This document shows, in pieces, positions 37,201-43,633 of a DNA stretch of 64,000 bases. The DNA is from Mesostigma viride (taxonomy: Eukaryota > Streptophyta > Mesostigmatophyceae > Mesostigmatales > Mesostigmataceae), in contig RPFO01000167.1 of the NCBI GenBank assembly GCA_009746045.1, positions 1,308,074 through 1,372,073 on the forward strand, written 5' to 3'. A program made the translations under genes and the position numbers. Under the pieces are notes generated by a model. The model did not search any database, was not told where the DNA came from, and worked only from the letters and a program-made list of their open reading frames with translations. The stretch's first letter is position 1; each line of letters opens with the position of its first letter.

Positions 37201-39735
37201 TTGCCCCTCAAGAAGAAGAGGCCAACTTTTGGCCTGCAGGCGATGATCGACGCGTTCGAGTCTGCGGGCAAACGCCGCCAGATCGCCCGGTCACAAGGCG
37301 TCGACGCGGGGGACAAGGACGGCACCCTCCCTCCCGCCACAACCAAGGAGGAGGACCGAACCTCCACATCGGGTCCTCCTGAGAGAGGCCAGGGGGGGCC
37401 CGGGTCACTTGGTCGGCCCACCCTGTGGCAGCGGTTCCAGAGGACGTACACGCCGCTCCTGCTGTGGTCCCCGAGGAAAAAGGAGACCTCGGTTGAGGTG
37501 CTATTGGACGGGGCGGGCGCGATGGATTCCCCATCAGACAGCAACCATCCGCCGTACGCGGCGCGCCGCAGCGTCTCAAGGCACTTGGTCACATCCCCGG
37601 ATCCTGAGCCTCACGGACCGGACATGCTCGATGCCGACGGGTACATCGCGGGGCGTGCCCACGGGGTGGGCGGCAGGGGAGGTGACAACGAACGGGTCCT
37701 CGACGGGGGGAACACCCAAGACGAACAGGAAGCCAGCACGGACAGCGAGCCGGGCCGGAGCAAGCGGCGCAGCGACAAGTTGGAGAGTGGGCAGGGCGAC
37801 GGGGACGTCGCCGCCGAGGACAGCGAGGGCCGGTGCACAACGCCCAAGAAGTCGGCCCCCACGAGGAACAACTTTGGCGGGGTCCCAAAGGCGTACGCGG
37901 AAGACTTGACCCGCATCGGTCTCGCGTCCCCCCCGCGGGAGCGGCGGGCGTCCATCGGCAGCCTGCGCATGAGCGCGGAGGACTGGCGGGGCAGTGCGGC
38001 CATAAACATTGACCGCGTGATCCCTCTCGCACCCCGGGAACAGTTCCCAAACCCCTCGGACGCCTACTCTCGTTCCCCCCGCCCGTCTGTGAGCCGCGGC
38101 GGCAAGAAGCCCATGCCCGCGGGCATGCGGACGTCGCGCTCCAGTACCTCCCGAGGGCCATCCCTGCCCCTGAGCACGAGGGCCGGGCCAGGCATGGGGG
38201 AAGCTGCTCCCCTAGGCACTGACCGCAGCGGACGCGGCGGTACCGATGGGGCCATGGGCAGCGGAGAGGGCGGCGTCTGGGACGTGTACATCGGCCCGGC
38301 GGGCGGGTTCGTCTCAGTACCCCCCCCCGCGAGCTTGGACCACTGCGACAGCTTTGGTTCGCCGCGCTCCGACTGCAGTGATGACAGCCTGGCTCCGCAG
38401 ACGCCCGGCAAGGTCTCCATGCGGTTCCACCAGGCAGACGAGGAGGCCGGCGACATCCCCGGGACACCGAACACGCCGGGCAACCCCCTGCGCATGAGCG
38501 TGCTCAAGGTGGCCATCCCCCCTCGGGCGTCCGCCGAGAGCGCCCTGCCGAACCGCCGGCGCAGCGTGAGCGTGGTCAGCCCAACCAAGAGGGGGGGCAT
38601 CCACGTGCCCGCGCCGCGCCGACAGAGTCTCCAATCGGACCGTCCTGAGGACCGACCCCGCCGCGCGAGCCTCGACGAGAGCAGGCCACGAGCCGGTGCC
38701 CATGGGGGAAGCCGGCGGGCTTCCCTAGACTTGGACCGCGGTATGCGGCAATCGGTCTCGGTGACGTCGTCGCCGGTGGCCAGGAGCCCCAACCGCCGCC
38801 GGTTGAGCGTGGGGGCTTCCGGGACAGAGCCGGCATCTCCCGGCACGAGCATTAGCATCACAACAGGGGCCCGCCGTCACGTGCCCAGCGTGTCCAGCCC
38901 GACTCACCGCCAGACCATCGCGGTCTCGCCCGTCGTTGTGGCGTTTGGGGCCAGCCTTCCAGCGGTGGTCCCCGAGGTCCCCAGCCCGATACGGCGGCCC
39001 AAAGGGGCGATCTCGTTGGCCCTCGCAGAGGTGGCGGTGCTCGGTACGCTGGCGGCGCCCACGGGGGCCGCGGAGGAGATGCCTGGATCTGCGCCATCGC
39101 CCCACGATGCCTCGGGGGACATGCCGGGCACGCACAACCTGATACCGGCGCCACCGCAACGGGAGTCGGTCTCCACCGGGAGCGGGCAGCGGGGATCGGG
39201 CCCGCAGAGCCATGTGGCCGTCTCGGTCTGGTCAGCGCCGTCGACGCCTAGCACCAGCCGGCCAGGGACCCCGAGGACACCTGCCACCGTCCCTCCGGCG
39301 ACGCTGTCCCCGGGGGCATCGCTGCGCAGGCACTCGGTCGCGCTGGCGTCCCCTGGTGGCAGCCTCCACAAGAAGGACAACTCAGGGCCGATTTCGCGGG
39401 GGGGCGATGGCATCTCGTTGGCCTCGAGAGGTGCAGTGAGGTCCCCACGGCATTCGACCGACGGGGTGCTGTCCTCCGTCCCCGCGTCTCGGAAACGGGA
39501 ATCCGTCTCATCGACGTCGTCCGTAGGGAGCGTGGCGTCCGCGCCTGGCGTTGCGAACCTGCAGCGGGTGCAGCAGCGGCGGCAGAGTGACGCGTCGGGG
39601 CACGTTCTGGCTGCCGTGGCGGTGCACAAGATAAAGGCCGGCCACGAGCGCAAATCCATGAGCGCGGGCATAAAGCCTGAGGCGGACGTCAAGAAAGAGG
39701 AGACGGTGAAACCCAAGCTCAAGCAGGGCTGGTAG
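5233..39735 (+). CDS. Giant split gene: beta-helix / Pro-rich / Ig-like / multi-pass membrane protein
   Basis: Gene model inferred from exon-like reading frames bounded by AG...GT and checked for phase. Order of parts: secreted N-terminus with beta-helix (5,233-5,559), short beta-helix exons (9.5-15.6 kb), Ser-Pro-rich exon (17,949-20,482), ectodomain exons (20,848-24,137), Ig-like exons (24,869-27,130), membrane exons (27,642-36,852) and a long cytoplasmic tail (37,077-39,735, stop TAG). Phases agree from 20,482 to 27,120/27,130 and from 27,264 to the stop, apart from one homopolymer frameshift near 34,566. The likely role is a cell-surface receptor, adhesion protein or channel-like protein anchored to the algal extracellular matrix. 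This follows from the domain order and is not proven. Exons in the 5.6-17.9 kb part are incomplete; there could be two genes instead of one. Confidence 0.65.
5560..9551 (+). other. Intron or unresolved exon region of the large gene
   Basis: No exon could be supported between exon 1 and 9,552. The region contains a 12+12 hairpin at 5,882-5,907, the CCT run at 6,631-6,850, and two copies of the 16-bp palindrome GTCCTAAATTTAGGAC (about 7,049 and 8,766) that might mark an inverted-repeat element. Short beta-helix exons may have been missed. Confidence 0.4.
6631..6850. repeat. (CCT)n microsatellite, ~73 copies
   Basis: Pure trinucleotide run of about 220 bp inside the first long intron. Its long Ser, Leu and Arg translations are spurious. 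Confidence 0.97.
9552..9638 (+). CDS. Beta-helix repeat exon
   Basis: 29 codons, phase 0 at both ends, acceptor CGCTTGCAG, donor TACTCG|GTACGC. It reads RSQDGGAISCTGTG then LLLQNVVFDQVYS, the alternating DGGAI...F pattern of pectin-lyase-like beta-helix rungs shared with exons at 12.1, 12.8 and 14.7 kb. Confidence 0.65.
9907..10195. repeat. 66-bp minisatellite, ~4.3 copies
   Basis: Unit runs from GGCTTCGCAAGGCAACCCC through GTAGTGACCAGTATAGTGACC to CAGCATGCTAC. The copies are nearly identical, with one short variation in the first. Confidence 0.95.
10556..11966. repeat. 36-bp C-rich minisatellite, ~39 copies
   Basis: The unit reads ATTTAACCCCCGAGTGACC then CTCACTGCTACCCCCCC. The C-run length varies from 5 to 8 between units, shifting the frame. 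The array lies in an intron of the large gene; the apparent reading frames on both strands come from the repeat. Confidence 0.95.
12136..12210 (+). CDS. Beta-helix repeat exon
   Basis: 25 codons, phase 0, acceptor TGTGGCAG, donor GCGACG|GTACGT. It encodes DRGALFVSGCDTRCFYCSF then TNNVAT. The CSFTNN ending matches CLFTGN at 12.8 kb and CSFSGN at 14.7 kb, the C-terminal half of a PMP-type rung. Confidence 0.7.
12833..12909 (+). CDS. Beta-helix repeat exon with probable 1-base homopolymer loss
   Basis: Acceptor CTCCCCGCAG and donor GGCCTCG|GTGAGT are good, and the exon reads ...GAVFLTTSSFYCYECLFTG then NTAS. As given it is 77 nt and out of phase with its neighbours. One more G in the G6 run at 12,839-12,844 would give THGGAVF and a 26-codon, phase-0 exon like the others. 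A sequence error or recent indel is therefore likely. Confidence 0.6.
13208..14131. repeat. 920-bp polypyrimidine tract of (CTT)n and (CCT)n blocks
   Basis: Alternating blocks: CTT about 13,208-13,243, CCT to about 13,430, CTT to about 13,653, CCT to about 14,030, CTT to 14,131. All purines are on the minus strand except a single G near 13,429. All the long Leu/Ser/Pro/Glu/Arg/Lys frames here are artefacts of the repeat. Confidence 0.98.
14688..14756 (+). CDS. Beta-helix repeat exon
   Basis: 23 codons, phase 0, acceptor GCCTGGCAG, donor GGCAAC|GTGAGT. It encodes DGGAINVFSAGTGDLDYCSF then SGN, the clearest PMP/pectin-lyase rung in the window. Confidence 0.75.
15475..15555 (+). CDS. Short exon, probable beta-helix region
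   Basis: 27 codons, phase 0, acceptor GTGCTTGCAG, donor GTACCG|GTGAGT. It reads VASARGNDVNMQTGPSTLTY then CPATPVP. The pattern is weaker than in the preceding exons, but the splice signals and phase fit. Confidence 0.5.
15615..16276. mobile_element. Non-autonomous hAT-type DNA transposon (662 bp)
   Basis: Both ends carry CAGGGGGGGTGG followed by an A-run and CAA as terminal inverted repeats. The element is flanked by a perfect 8-bp direct repeat CTATGTTT (15,607-15,614 and 16,277-16,284). An 8-bp target duplication and CAGGG-type ends are hallmarks of the hAT superfamily. No transposase is encoded. It sits in an intron of the large gene. Confidence 0.85.
16963..17423. repeat. 59-bp minisatellite, ~8 copies
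   Basis: The unit contains GTTGGTCATCCTCAGCTAGG, GCTGAGGGTATGCCACGGG and TTGAGTCCATGTTTGCTAGC. The copies differ at one to four positions. Intronic. Confidence 0.95.
17949..20482 (+). CDS. Pro/Ser-rich exon (extensin/pherophorin-like linker)
   Basis: Over 2.4 kb of SPPPP, PPSPPP and PPPPPSPP repeats, as in hydroxyproline-rich glycoproteins of volvocine cell walls and extracellular matrix. These are usually hydroxylated, O-glycosylated rigid rods. The exon ends in KDLSITVQSESGADVFT before the donor CACG|GTACAT, phase 0. The Pro-rich reading moves between frames at C-runs near 19,620, 19,840 and 20,100-20,200. This means either hidden introns or homopolymer errors. Minus-strand Trp/Val-rich frames here are shadows. 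Confidence 0.7.
20848..21268 (+). CDS. Ectodomain exon after the Pro-rich rod
   Basis: Acceptor GGCTTGTAG, then DEIAKLLVAVDGKHVEDSG and further to EDIDYVVFN, ending in phase 1 at TTCAACG|GTAGGT. It includes a pair of close cysteines (GTCGDLDYDTCTVAC) suited to an extracellular disulfide-bonded fold. The next exon that restores phase is 23,117, giving VVFNELTRP across the junction. No known domain is recognised. Confidence 0.7.
21262..22242. repeat. 49-bp minisatellite carrying the exon's own splice donor, ~20 copies
   Basis: The unit is GTGTTCAACGGTAGGTGCTA, then an A/C-variable AAGAAG stretch, then TGTATGTGTGCTGTTGGTG. The first unit overlaps the 3' end of the preceding exon, so GTTCAACG|GTAGGT (exon end plus donor) is repeated about 20 times into the intron. 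Units differ mainly at TAATAAG versus TACTAAG or TACGAAG, and TATG versus TGTG. Confidence 0.95.
23117..23379 (+). CDS. Ectodomain exon
   Basis: Acceptor AACCCAG and donor TTCGAG|GTAGGC. Phase 1 in, phase 0 out. It encodes ELTRPVIIPDYRELVLVDAD, then RKVWYGVKSPLRFYVRFRTD, then QAVAWSAEGGTWSSLWQAA. Beta-rich in appearance; family not recognised. Confidence 0.75.
24029..24137 (+). CDS. Ectodomain exon
   Basis: Acceptor GTGATGCAG and donor CTCTACG|GTGAGG. It encodes VLPYQDGLIWLQFKPGYCRD then SAGRQNLRSSRSALLY. Phase 0 in, 1 out, matching both neighbours. A short look-alike (ATAATGCAGGTGCTGCGGTA) lies about 105 bp upstream at 23,917. Confidence 0.75.
24869..25013 (+). CDS. Bacterial-Ig-like domain, first exon
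   Basis: Acceptor GCTCGCAG and donor TTAGG|GTAAGT. It encodes DGTRPTATVVPLHAHITSDE then VLTFAVQWSEPVRYFNSTGV then TVINGN. The order (D.T.PT.T..., ..F.V.FSEPV..F....V.V.NG) is that of bacterial Ig-like repeats of the Big/Bap type found in large adhesins. Its phases match the exons before (24,137) and after (26,979). Confidence 0.75.
25385..25611. repeat. ~58-bp minisatellite, left part
   Basis: Unit built from CCTGTCATGAATGGTACTTA, TTGGGGTCGTTGTTTTCTGC and TTCCCAAGCGCCTATTATG. The array continues at 26,346-26,890 after an inserted element. Confidence 0.9.
25612..26345. mobile_element. Inverted-repeat (MITE-like) element inserted in the minisatellite
   Basis: Interrupts one minisatellite unit after CGCCTATTATG and resumes with TATGCCTGTCATG, suggesting a 3-4 bp target duplication (TATG). 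Inner inverted repeats are clear: AAGAGGTACCTTGAAATTAA and ATAAGAGACATGCCTCTAT on the left match the complement of the right end, and further out TTTTTTGCAAACTTATAGCCC-type sequence occurs on both sides. No coding capacity; superfamily not assigned. Confidence 0.75.
26346..26890. repeat. ~58-bp minisatellite, right part
   Basis: Same unit as at 25,385-25,611, about nine copies with small deletions, decaying to short CCTGTCATGGCTGG units near 26,850. Confidence 0.9.
26979..27130 (+). CDS. Ig-like domain, second exon
   Basis: Acceptor TTATTCGACAG; donor at 27,121 (CAA|GTGCAG) or 27,131 (ACT|GTGAGT). It encodes FNTTTSKVGYFEIYVHPSAD, then DFVFLLVEERAAWDMANNYN, then LEVGGVQ. It continues the fold of the previous exon across a phase-2 junction. 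The 27,121 donor is in phase with the next exon; the 27,131 donor is not. Confidence 0.7.
27264..27315 (+). CDS. Short juxtamembrane exon
   Basis: Acceptor CTGTCTAG and donor either GGG|GTACGT or GTAC|GTTAGT. The second donor keeps phase with 27,642. It encodes TTDPVSHVNDWRALRG. Confidence 0.5.
27642..27769 (+). CDS. First membrane-segment exon
   Basis: Acceptor TTGCGCAG and donor CTCGCG|GTAAGT. It encodes TKNNGTKDLSNYAAIVMAAG then VAAGVLSGVASSASGGGLGS. The Ala/Gly/Val stretch is a likely transmembrane helix that follows the ectodomain. Confidence 0.7.
28622..28651 (+). CDS. 10-codon micro-exon
   Basis: Acceptor ACCCCGCAG and donor ATTCAG|GTAAGA. It encodes TMLGHVQLIQ in phase 0, fitting the exons before and after. 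Confidence 0.6.
28958..29013 (+). CDS. Short exon
   Basis: Acceptor CTCCCCAG and donor AACAG|GTGGGT. It encodes MMNGVDIPADPIVYESTN and ends in phase 2, which joins to CATGAAG at 29,417 as NSMKW. Confidence 0.65.
29417..29675 (+). CDS. Loop exon, Pro/Ser-rich with Cys pair
   Basis: Acceptor CACCCGCAG and donor GAGTCG|GTGGGT. It encodes SMKWLSFVFPIPFLEDLNEK, a Pro/Ala-rich low-complexity loop, and MNCLATPLLCDLEHISAAAES. In phase with its neighbours. Confidence 0.65.
30587..30651 (+). CDS. Short acidic Pro-rich exon
   Basis: Acceptor CCCGCAG and donor CAAGG|GTAAGT. It encodes ARNAVEDPPPVPSYPELDDF and ends in phase 2, matching the next exon. Confidence 0.6.
31003..31223 (+). CDS. Membrane exon with two transmembrane segments
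   Basis: Acceptor AACGGCCAG and donor ACAA|GTATGT. The first helix is VMFVSAIQVVTVLLVHFLAI, followed by a basic loop (HRRWPHKYKDYPK) and a second hydrophobic stretch (FLMFPMLEIFAGMMVIPAF). Phase 2 in, phase 1 out, both satisfied. Confidence 0.75.
31353..31830. repeat. 72-bp minisatellite, ~6.6 copies
   Basis: Unit parts: GCGAGGTAAGGTAGGGCTGG, GTGTAGTGGGACTGGGTATA, GCTGGGCTGGATGATGAGGC. 72 is divisible by 3, so it stays open on both strands and produces spurious repeat proteins. Intronic. Confidence 0.95.
32182..32285 (+). CDS. Membrane exon with one transmembrane segment
   Basis: Acceptor TGGGACAG and donor ATCCAG|GTACGT. It encodes SGEFLSKPIGIFLLLTFPCL then FYTYIAYVIIWRVIQ. In phase on both sides. 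Confidence 0.75.
32938..33080 (+). CDS. Cytosolic loop exon
   Basis: Acceptor GGGGAACAG; the donor at 33,081 (GT|GTGCTT) gives the phase needed by 34,283. It encodes NKCCVYRVSVKKSEKFIGIA, then EGAETEERVGEWKDPNASKF, then KDAVAQYV. A charged, soluble loop between membrane segments. Confidence 0.6.
33081..34282 (+). other. Intron with short repeats
   Basis: No exon supported. It contains a ~37-bp tandem repeat at 33,586-33,735 (ATAAGTACCTTGTGTAGTTC, about four copies), a TTAATTAA-rich patch at about 33,750-33,775, and the third copy of the dispersed ~100-bp repeat at 33,780-33,880. Confidence 0.5.
33780..33880 (+). repeat. Dispersed ~100-bp repeat, copy 3
   Basis: Matches the complement of 798-903 closely, and 336-440 more loosely. 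Confidence 0.6.
34283..34662 (+). CDS. Large loop exon with apparent frameshift in a G10 run
   Basis: Acceptor CTCTTCCAG and donor AAACAG|GTCCGT. The first part encodes YGLLFASYGGPVEDETTEAA and a Lys/Arg/Phe-rich stretch (FTFSRSFTGRSFVGHGF, SFTGGRNFFDDD). After the ten Gs at about 34,565-34,574 the coding frame moves, continuing as DIDDEHESMIRERMMGRLRA then SYTLVVFTKQ. Removing one G reconciles both halves and the phase to 35,271. Confidence 0.65.
35022..35090. repeat. (ACACACCC)n microsatellite
   Basis: About eight tandem 8-mers within an intron. Confidence 0.9.
35271..35339 (+). CDS. Membrane/loop exon
   Basis: Acceptor CACCCTGCAG and donor TCGGAG|GTACGC. 23 codons, phase 0: LMMAALSGIKVKDSHRTLAG then WSE. 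It extends the hydrophobic segment begun at the end of the previous exon (YTLVVFTKQ). Confidence 0.65.
35695..35751 (+). CDS. Transmembrane micro-exon
   Basis: Acceptor TTGGTGCAG and donor ACCCAG|GTAAAG. 19 codons, MSALSAFLLIDVLYVFFTQ, a transmembrane helix; phase 0 both sides. Confidence 0.7.
35975..36122. repeat. 30-bp tandem repeat, ~5 copies
   Basis: Unit ACCCCAATCGACCTA followed by an AATCAAACAACAAC-type stretch; intronic. Confidence 0.85.
36668..36852 (+). CDS. Last membrane exon with two transmembrane segments
   Basis: Acceptor TTCTCGCAG and donor GGCCA|GTGAGT. The hydrophobic stretches are VDWVVALGSTALEFGIVMCG and HAMLALMMTAILLQMVG, separated by a short basic loop (DASRNKSYRSS). The exon ends in phase 2 and joins the tail as VGQFIELY. 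Confidence 0.8.
37077..39735 (+). CDS. Terminal exon: 886-codon basic Ser-rich cytoplasmic tail
   Basis: Acceptor CTGCCAG and stop TAG at 39,733. It begins FIELYSVGKEWIEKRREKAQ, a helical juxtamembrane part, and then becomes low complexity, rich in Ser, Arg, Pro and Gly. Many R-R-x-S or R-x-x-S sites recur (RRRSVS, RRQSLQ, RRASLD twice, RRLSVG, RRHSVA, RKRESV, RRQSDA), mostly at 38,550-39,680. This is a pattern expected of a tail phosphorylated by PKA/PKG-type kinases. The long open frame with high third-position GC and no stops is strong evidence of coding. No folded domain is recognised. Confidence 0.85.
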
Positions 39736-40880
39736 TGGGGCCACGTGGGCAGGCCGGGAACGGGCTGCTGTGGCGCCGAAACCGACGCCCGCCGAAAACA
39801 ACCATTCGTGGCAGAATAAGTCGCGCTATAATGCCACCCGTTTTGAGCCGAGGGGCAGGGTCGATGGGGAACGGTTTGTCGGTTGTGACGCGGCCATCCG
39901 GCCGGCCGAAAGATCACGACCTGCAGGTTTTGCCCCATGCCACACCAGATTGATTACTGTAGCTTTAGTTTTCCACAGTTCCAAATTTTTTATCTGATCC
40001 AACCTGCGATATGCTTGCTGTCCTGTATGGGATTTTGACAGATGCAGGTTTATTTATATTATGTTTCCTTTGGGGGGGATTGCACCAGGTGCCCGTTTTG
40101 GTTTAGAGGCTGTAGCTGCAACAGCTAGTAAAAATGATCCATGAAATCATCCATAGCGGCAAACACAATGTTCAGGAGATAGAAAAATCGTTTTACCTGG
40201 GTTGCTGTTCTTGAGAAATAAGCTTCAATTCAATGCGTCCCAGAGAAATGTCGAGATGAAATTCAACGTTGTATGATGGGCTGGTTACCACACCTATGGC
40301 AGACACAACTTGACAGAGGTATCACAGTCTCTCAGACTGGCATAACACAGCAGTAAAACCAGAATATCACACCAATACTTGATCCTCAACAGCTCAGCAT
40401 TTTGGAACTAGAGTCTGGACTGAAACATCAGGATCTGGAACTGGCAAACCCCACAATATCCATTCTGGAATCCCCCGGCCCTCACACCACAATTCAAACT
40501 CCACCACCCATTCTCCCAACTTCCCCCTCAAATGCTGTTGTACCGCACACTAGCCTTGCCATCCCTTCCCTTGGGACCAAAGACGGGGAACTGCTCAACC
40601 ATGTTGATCAGGTCAGGCCGGACTACTCTTGCTGACGGACCTGCAGAACCAAACATGAAGTCTCAGTGGTCCCCTCAGCCATCTGGGCAGCAAATCGACT
40701 GCAAGACCCTGCAGGTACGTAGAAGAAAGAGTCACCACCGCCGGCTGGCGCTCGGGGTCTGGACAACACCCGCCCATTGGGCGTCTTGTGCCTGCACAGT
40801 CATGAACTCAGTGTAGGCCGGCCCTGGACCAGAACTGCAGGATCGAGGGCACCATAGATATAGAGTTGGCTTGTTGTTGT
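39736..40880. other. 3' flank and intergenic stretch
   Basis: Presumed 3' UTR of the large gene followed by non-coding sequence. No polyadenylation signal could be fixed with confidence and no other gene is supported. Confidence 0.45.
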
Positions 40881-41520
40881 AGATAGATTAGTAGACCGGT
40901 AGGATTGCGTGTACCCATCCATCCATCCATCCATCCATCCATCCATCCATCCATCCATCCATCCATCCATCCATCCATCCATCCATCCATCCATCCATCC
41001 ATCCATCCATCCATCCATCCATCCATCCATCCATCCATCCATCCATCCATCCATCCATCCATCCATCCATCCATCCATCCATCCATCCATCCATCCATCC
41101 ATCCATCCATCCATCCATCCATCCATCCATCCATCCATCCATCCATCCATCCATCCATCCATCCATCCATCCATCCATCCATCCATCCATCCATCCATCC
41201 ATCCATCCATCCATCCATCCATCCATCCATCCATCCATCCATCCATCCATCCATCCATCCATCCATCCATCCATCCATCCATCCATCCATCCATCCATCC
41301 ATCCATCCATCCATCCATCCATCCATCCATCCATCCATCCATCCATCCATCCATCCATCCATCCATCCATCCATCCATCCATCCATCCATCCATCCATCC
41401 ATCCATCCATCCATCCATCCATCCATCCATCCATCCATCCATCCATCCATCTATCCATGTATGCATCAGGGTTAATGCTCCGTACGTGACTCCCCAACGG
41501 GAGCAGGATTGTTGAGCTTC
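40880..41520. mobile_element. Repeat element with expanded (ATCC)n core
   Basis: Starts with TTGTTGTAGATAGATTAG and ACCGGTAGGATTG, passes through ATCC repeats, and ends with GGTTAATGCTCCGTACGTGA and CCCCAACGGGAGCA. The same flanks with only three ATCC units occur at 43,855-43,950, so this is one repeat family with a length-variable core. The terminal GCTCC...GGGAGC can form a stem. Confidence 0.65.
40915..41457. repeat. (ATCC)n tetranucleotide microsatellite, ~134 copies
   Basis: Almost pure over 535 bp; it produces spurious His-Pro-Ser-Ile and Met-Asp-Gly-Trp repeat frames. Confidence 0.98.
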
Positions 41521-41644
41521 GCTCATTTTATATATTCATTGAGAATGATAAATTACGGAGGTGAGATATTTGGCATGCAACATAAGGAAAACCCCGAAAA
41601 GAAGAAGAAGTTACCCTGAAGAAATTAATATATTCCATAATATA

Positions 41645-42000
41645 TGACGCGTGGACGGGCTCTAATTAAGGGGACCGACCTAGGTAGCGTAAGACTAGCA
41701 GCGCTTGTCACGAGGGTACTGCACCGGCCGGCCCTTTTTGTGCCGAGGCTGATAGCTAATGAGAGTGTGGTTTTGGAGTGCATGCAGGCCTGGGTAGCTT
41801 CTAACGTACGTCACGTACTAGACCTTGCACCTGCGCCAGCCGCCATGCAGGCGTGGCGCAACTGTGATGGGCAGTCAGTACACCTTGTACCTGCGCCAGC
41901 CGGCAGGCCTGCGTGGCACATGCAATTTGCATGATAGTCAGTACTTAGAGTGGTGTACCTAGGGGACGTAGGCCGGAGGCCTCTTTTCAGCTACGCAACT
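41645..42000. repeat. Dispersed repeat, copy A
   Basis: From ATGACGCGTGGACGGGCTC through CTGCACCGGCCGGCCCTTTT and repeated ACCTGCGCCAGCCG units to GTACCTAGGGGACGTAGG. Closely repeated at 43,634-44,220, where an extra ~250 bp is inserted. Confidence 0.75.
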
Positions 42001-42199
42001 TTATCCCAGCGTTTGCTGGCACTAGGTCGGCTGGCCGGTATGGCGGCTGCGCTGAATGTAAGACGATGCCATCGGCCTCTCCGGGCGTGGACTCTGACCG
42101 TGGAGAGGCCTAGAATAATTTTCTTTGTGTTCGCCACCAACCGTTCCAGGCCACGGTACAGTAATGGTTGGTGGGTGGGGGGCTCTACGATTTGAGTAA

Positions 42200-43400
42200 A
42201 AGGGTGTGATTTCCGGCGCTGGGCCCACTGACGACTCCCCTCTACCCCTGGGTGTGGCACGGAGCAGCTTCCTGACACTGGGGGAGCTGCGTTTTAAGTC
42301 GGACAATGTCAGGGAAGGAGCCATACAGGCCAGTGCCAGCGGCTATATGTATTCTGATCAGACACTCCGCAAAGGTGAAAACCTTTGCGTTCAGTGCCGG
42401 GCCGCGGAAAACGCGGAAAACGCGATCTACAAATGAATCCGACCTGAATCGAACTGGGGACCTCTCGCACCAAATTTTGCTGACAATAGGACGGACGTCT
42501 CCGGTTACCATGGCATCGCCAACTTACACCTACAGTCATCCGCAAAATTTCTCCTGTCCGGGGAGTGATGCAAGCCTTTCGGATTTGGTACTAGATAAAT
42601 CACTCGAGATCTGTGTGTAGGAGTACTACACACGTGTCTATATGTATGGTGGAAAGAATCACAGGTGGAGGCGAATCTGCCTTACGTGGAGATGGCTAGG
42701 CGCGGGGTGCCAGGGTAGCTAATACTGAACTGCCAGGAGCCAGACAGCGGACCCGATCTTCAGGCCTGTGGCCAGATGGAAGTTTCGGGGAGGATGCGGG
42801 GCTGGAGCAAATCTTTGTGGGAGGAGCGCGCTCTCCATCATTGCCCAGTTTTTCAGCAAAGAATGTTCGCCTAGCGGGGCTGAAATTCTGGCTGTTTTAT
42901 CGTCTTTGTTTTTGTCCTGTTTGATGCATTATAGGAACGGCAATAAAGAGTTCGGTTCAGCCAGGGGCGCATATCTATGTATAAAAATTTGCCATATATA
43001 AAAATTTCCTATAAAAATACAAGCCCTGGTCGGAGCGTTGGCTAAGCAGTTTCCAAGCCAAGGCCTTGACAGGGTAGAGGCCCCTATCGCCACAATGGCT
43101 TCAAATTTGCCGGGAAATCCCAGCCTCAGGGGTGGGGCTGGTGATATGGGTCTTGCATGGGCTTGTGAGAGACGGTTCGGGGGCGTAATTAAGGCCTAAT
43201 AATGAGCAGCCGCTGGAAACCGCCCCCCTTACGGGGGGAAAGACATGGGTGCCGCCCTGCGTCCGCCGGGAATTAAACCGTAGCGGCCACACGCCGGGGG
43301 CGGCAGTACAGCCGCGGCAGCGTGTGGGAGGGGGGCCATATGGGCGGAAAGAAACTTGGCACCAAGGTTGGCGACAGCCTCAGTTGGTGGCCAGGTAGGA
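42200..43400. other. Non-coding stretch; tRNA-like relic near 42,440-42,500
   Basis: No gene is supported. On the minus strand TGGTGCGAGAGGTCCCCAG followed by TTCGATTC resembles the 3' half of a tRNA (T-arm/B-box-like), but no matching 5' half or acceptor stem is visible. It could be a tRNA-derived SINE relic. Confidence 0.35.
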
Positions 43401-43409
43401 GGTGTGAGG

Positions 43410-43570
43410 GCAACACCTTGTGTTCGAGTATATGCTGGGCCCCCAGCACGGTGCTACAATAACCATGCAACTTGGTAATGATGTGCACTGAGTTTGAAGG
43501 TGTGGCGGGTATAGACAGGCTGTCCGTATAAAGCCTAGCACACAAAAATGTAAAATAAATGTTTCTCTTG
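43410..43570. repeat. Direct repeat of ~150 bp, copy 1
   Basis: GGCAACACCTTGTGTTCGAG to ATAAATGTTTCTC; second copy at 44,247-44,400. Confidence 0.75.
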
Positions 43571-43633
43571 CATGGTGGGAAGGTACTCCAATGGACTAAA
43601 AACAAGAAATGTATTTGTTGAGCTTCGCTTTTA

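Noticed and set aside
37008-39938. Several 100-340-codon minus-strand frames under the large terminal exon
   Set aside because: Antisense shadows of a GC-rich exon; codon-position GC and splice phase support the plus strand.
40800-41526. Met-Asp-Gly-Trp and His-Pro-Ser-Ile repeat proteins
   Set aside because: Translations of the ATCC tetranucleotide repeat in all frames.
42430-42510. tRNA gene on the minus strand
   Set aside because: Only a T-arm-like and variable-loop-like part is present; no D-arm, acceptor pairing or intact anticodon stem could be found.
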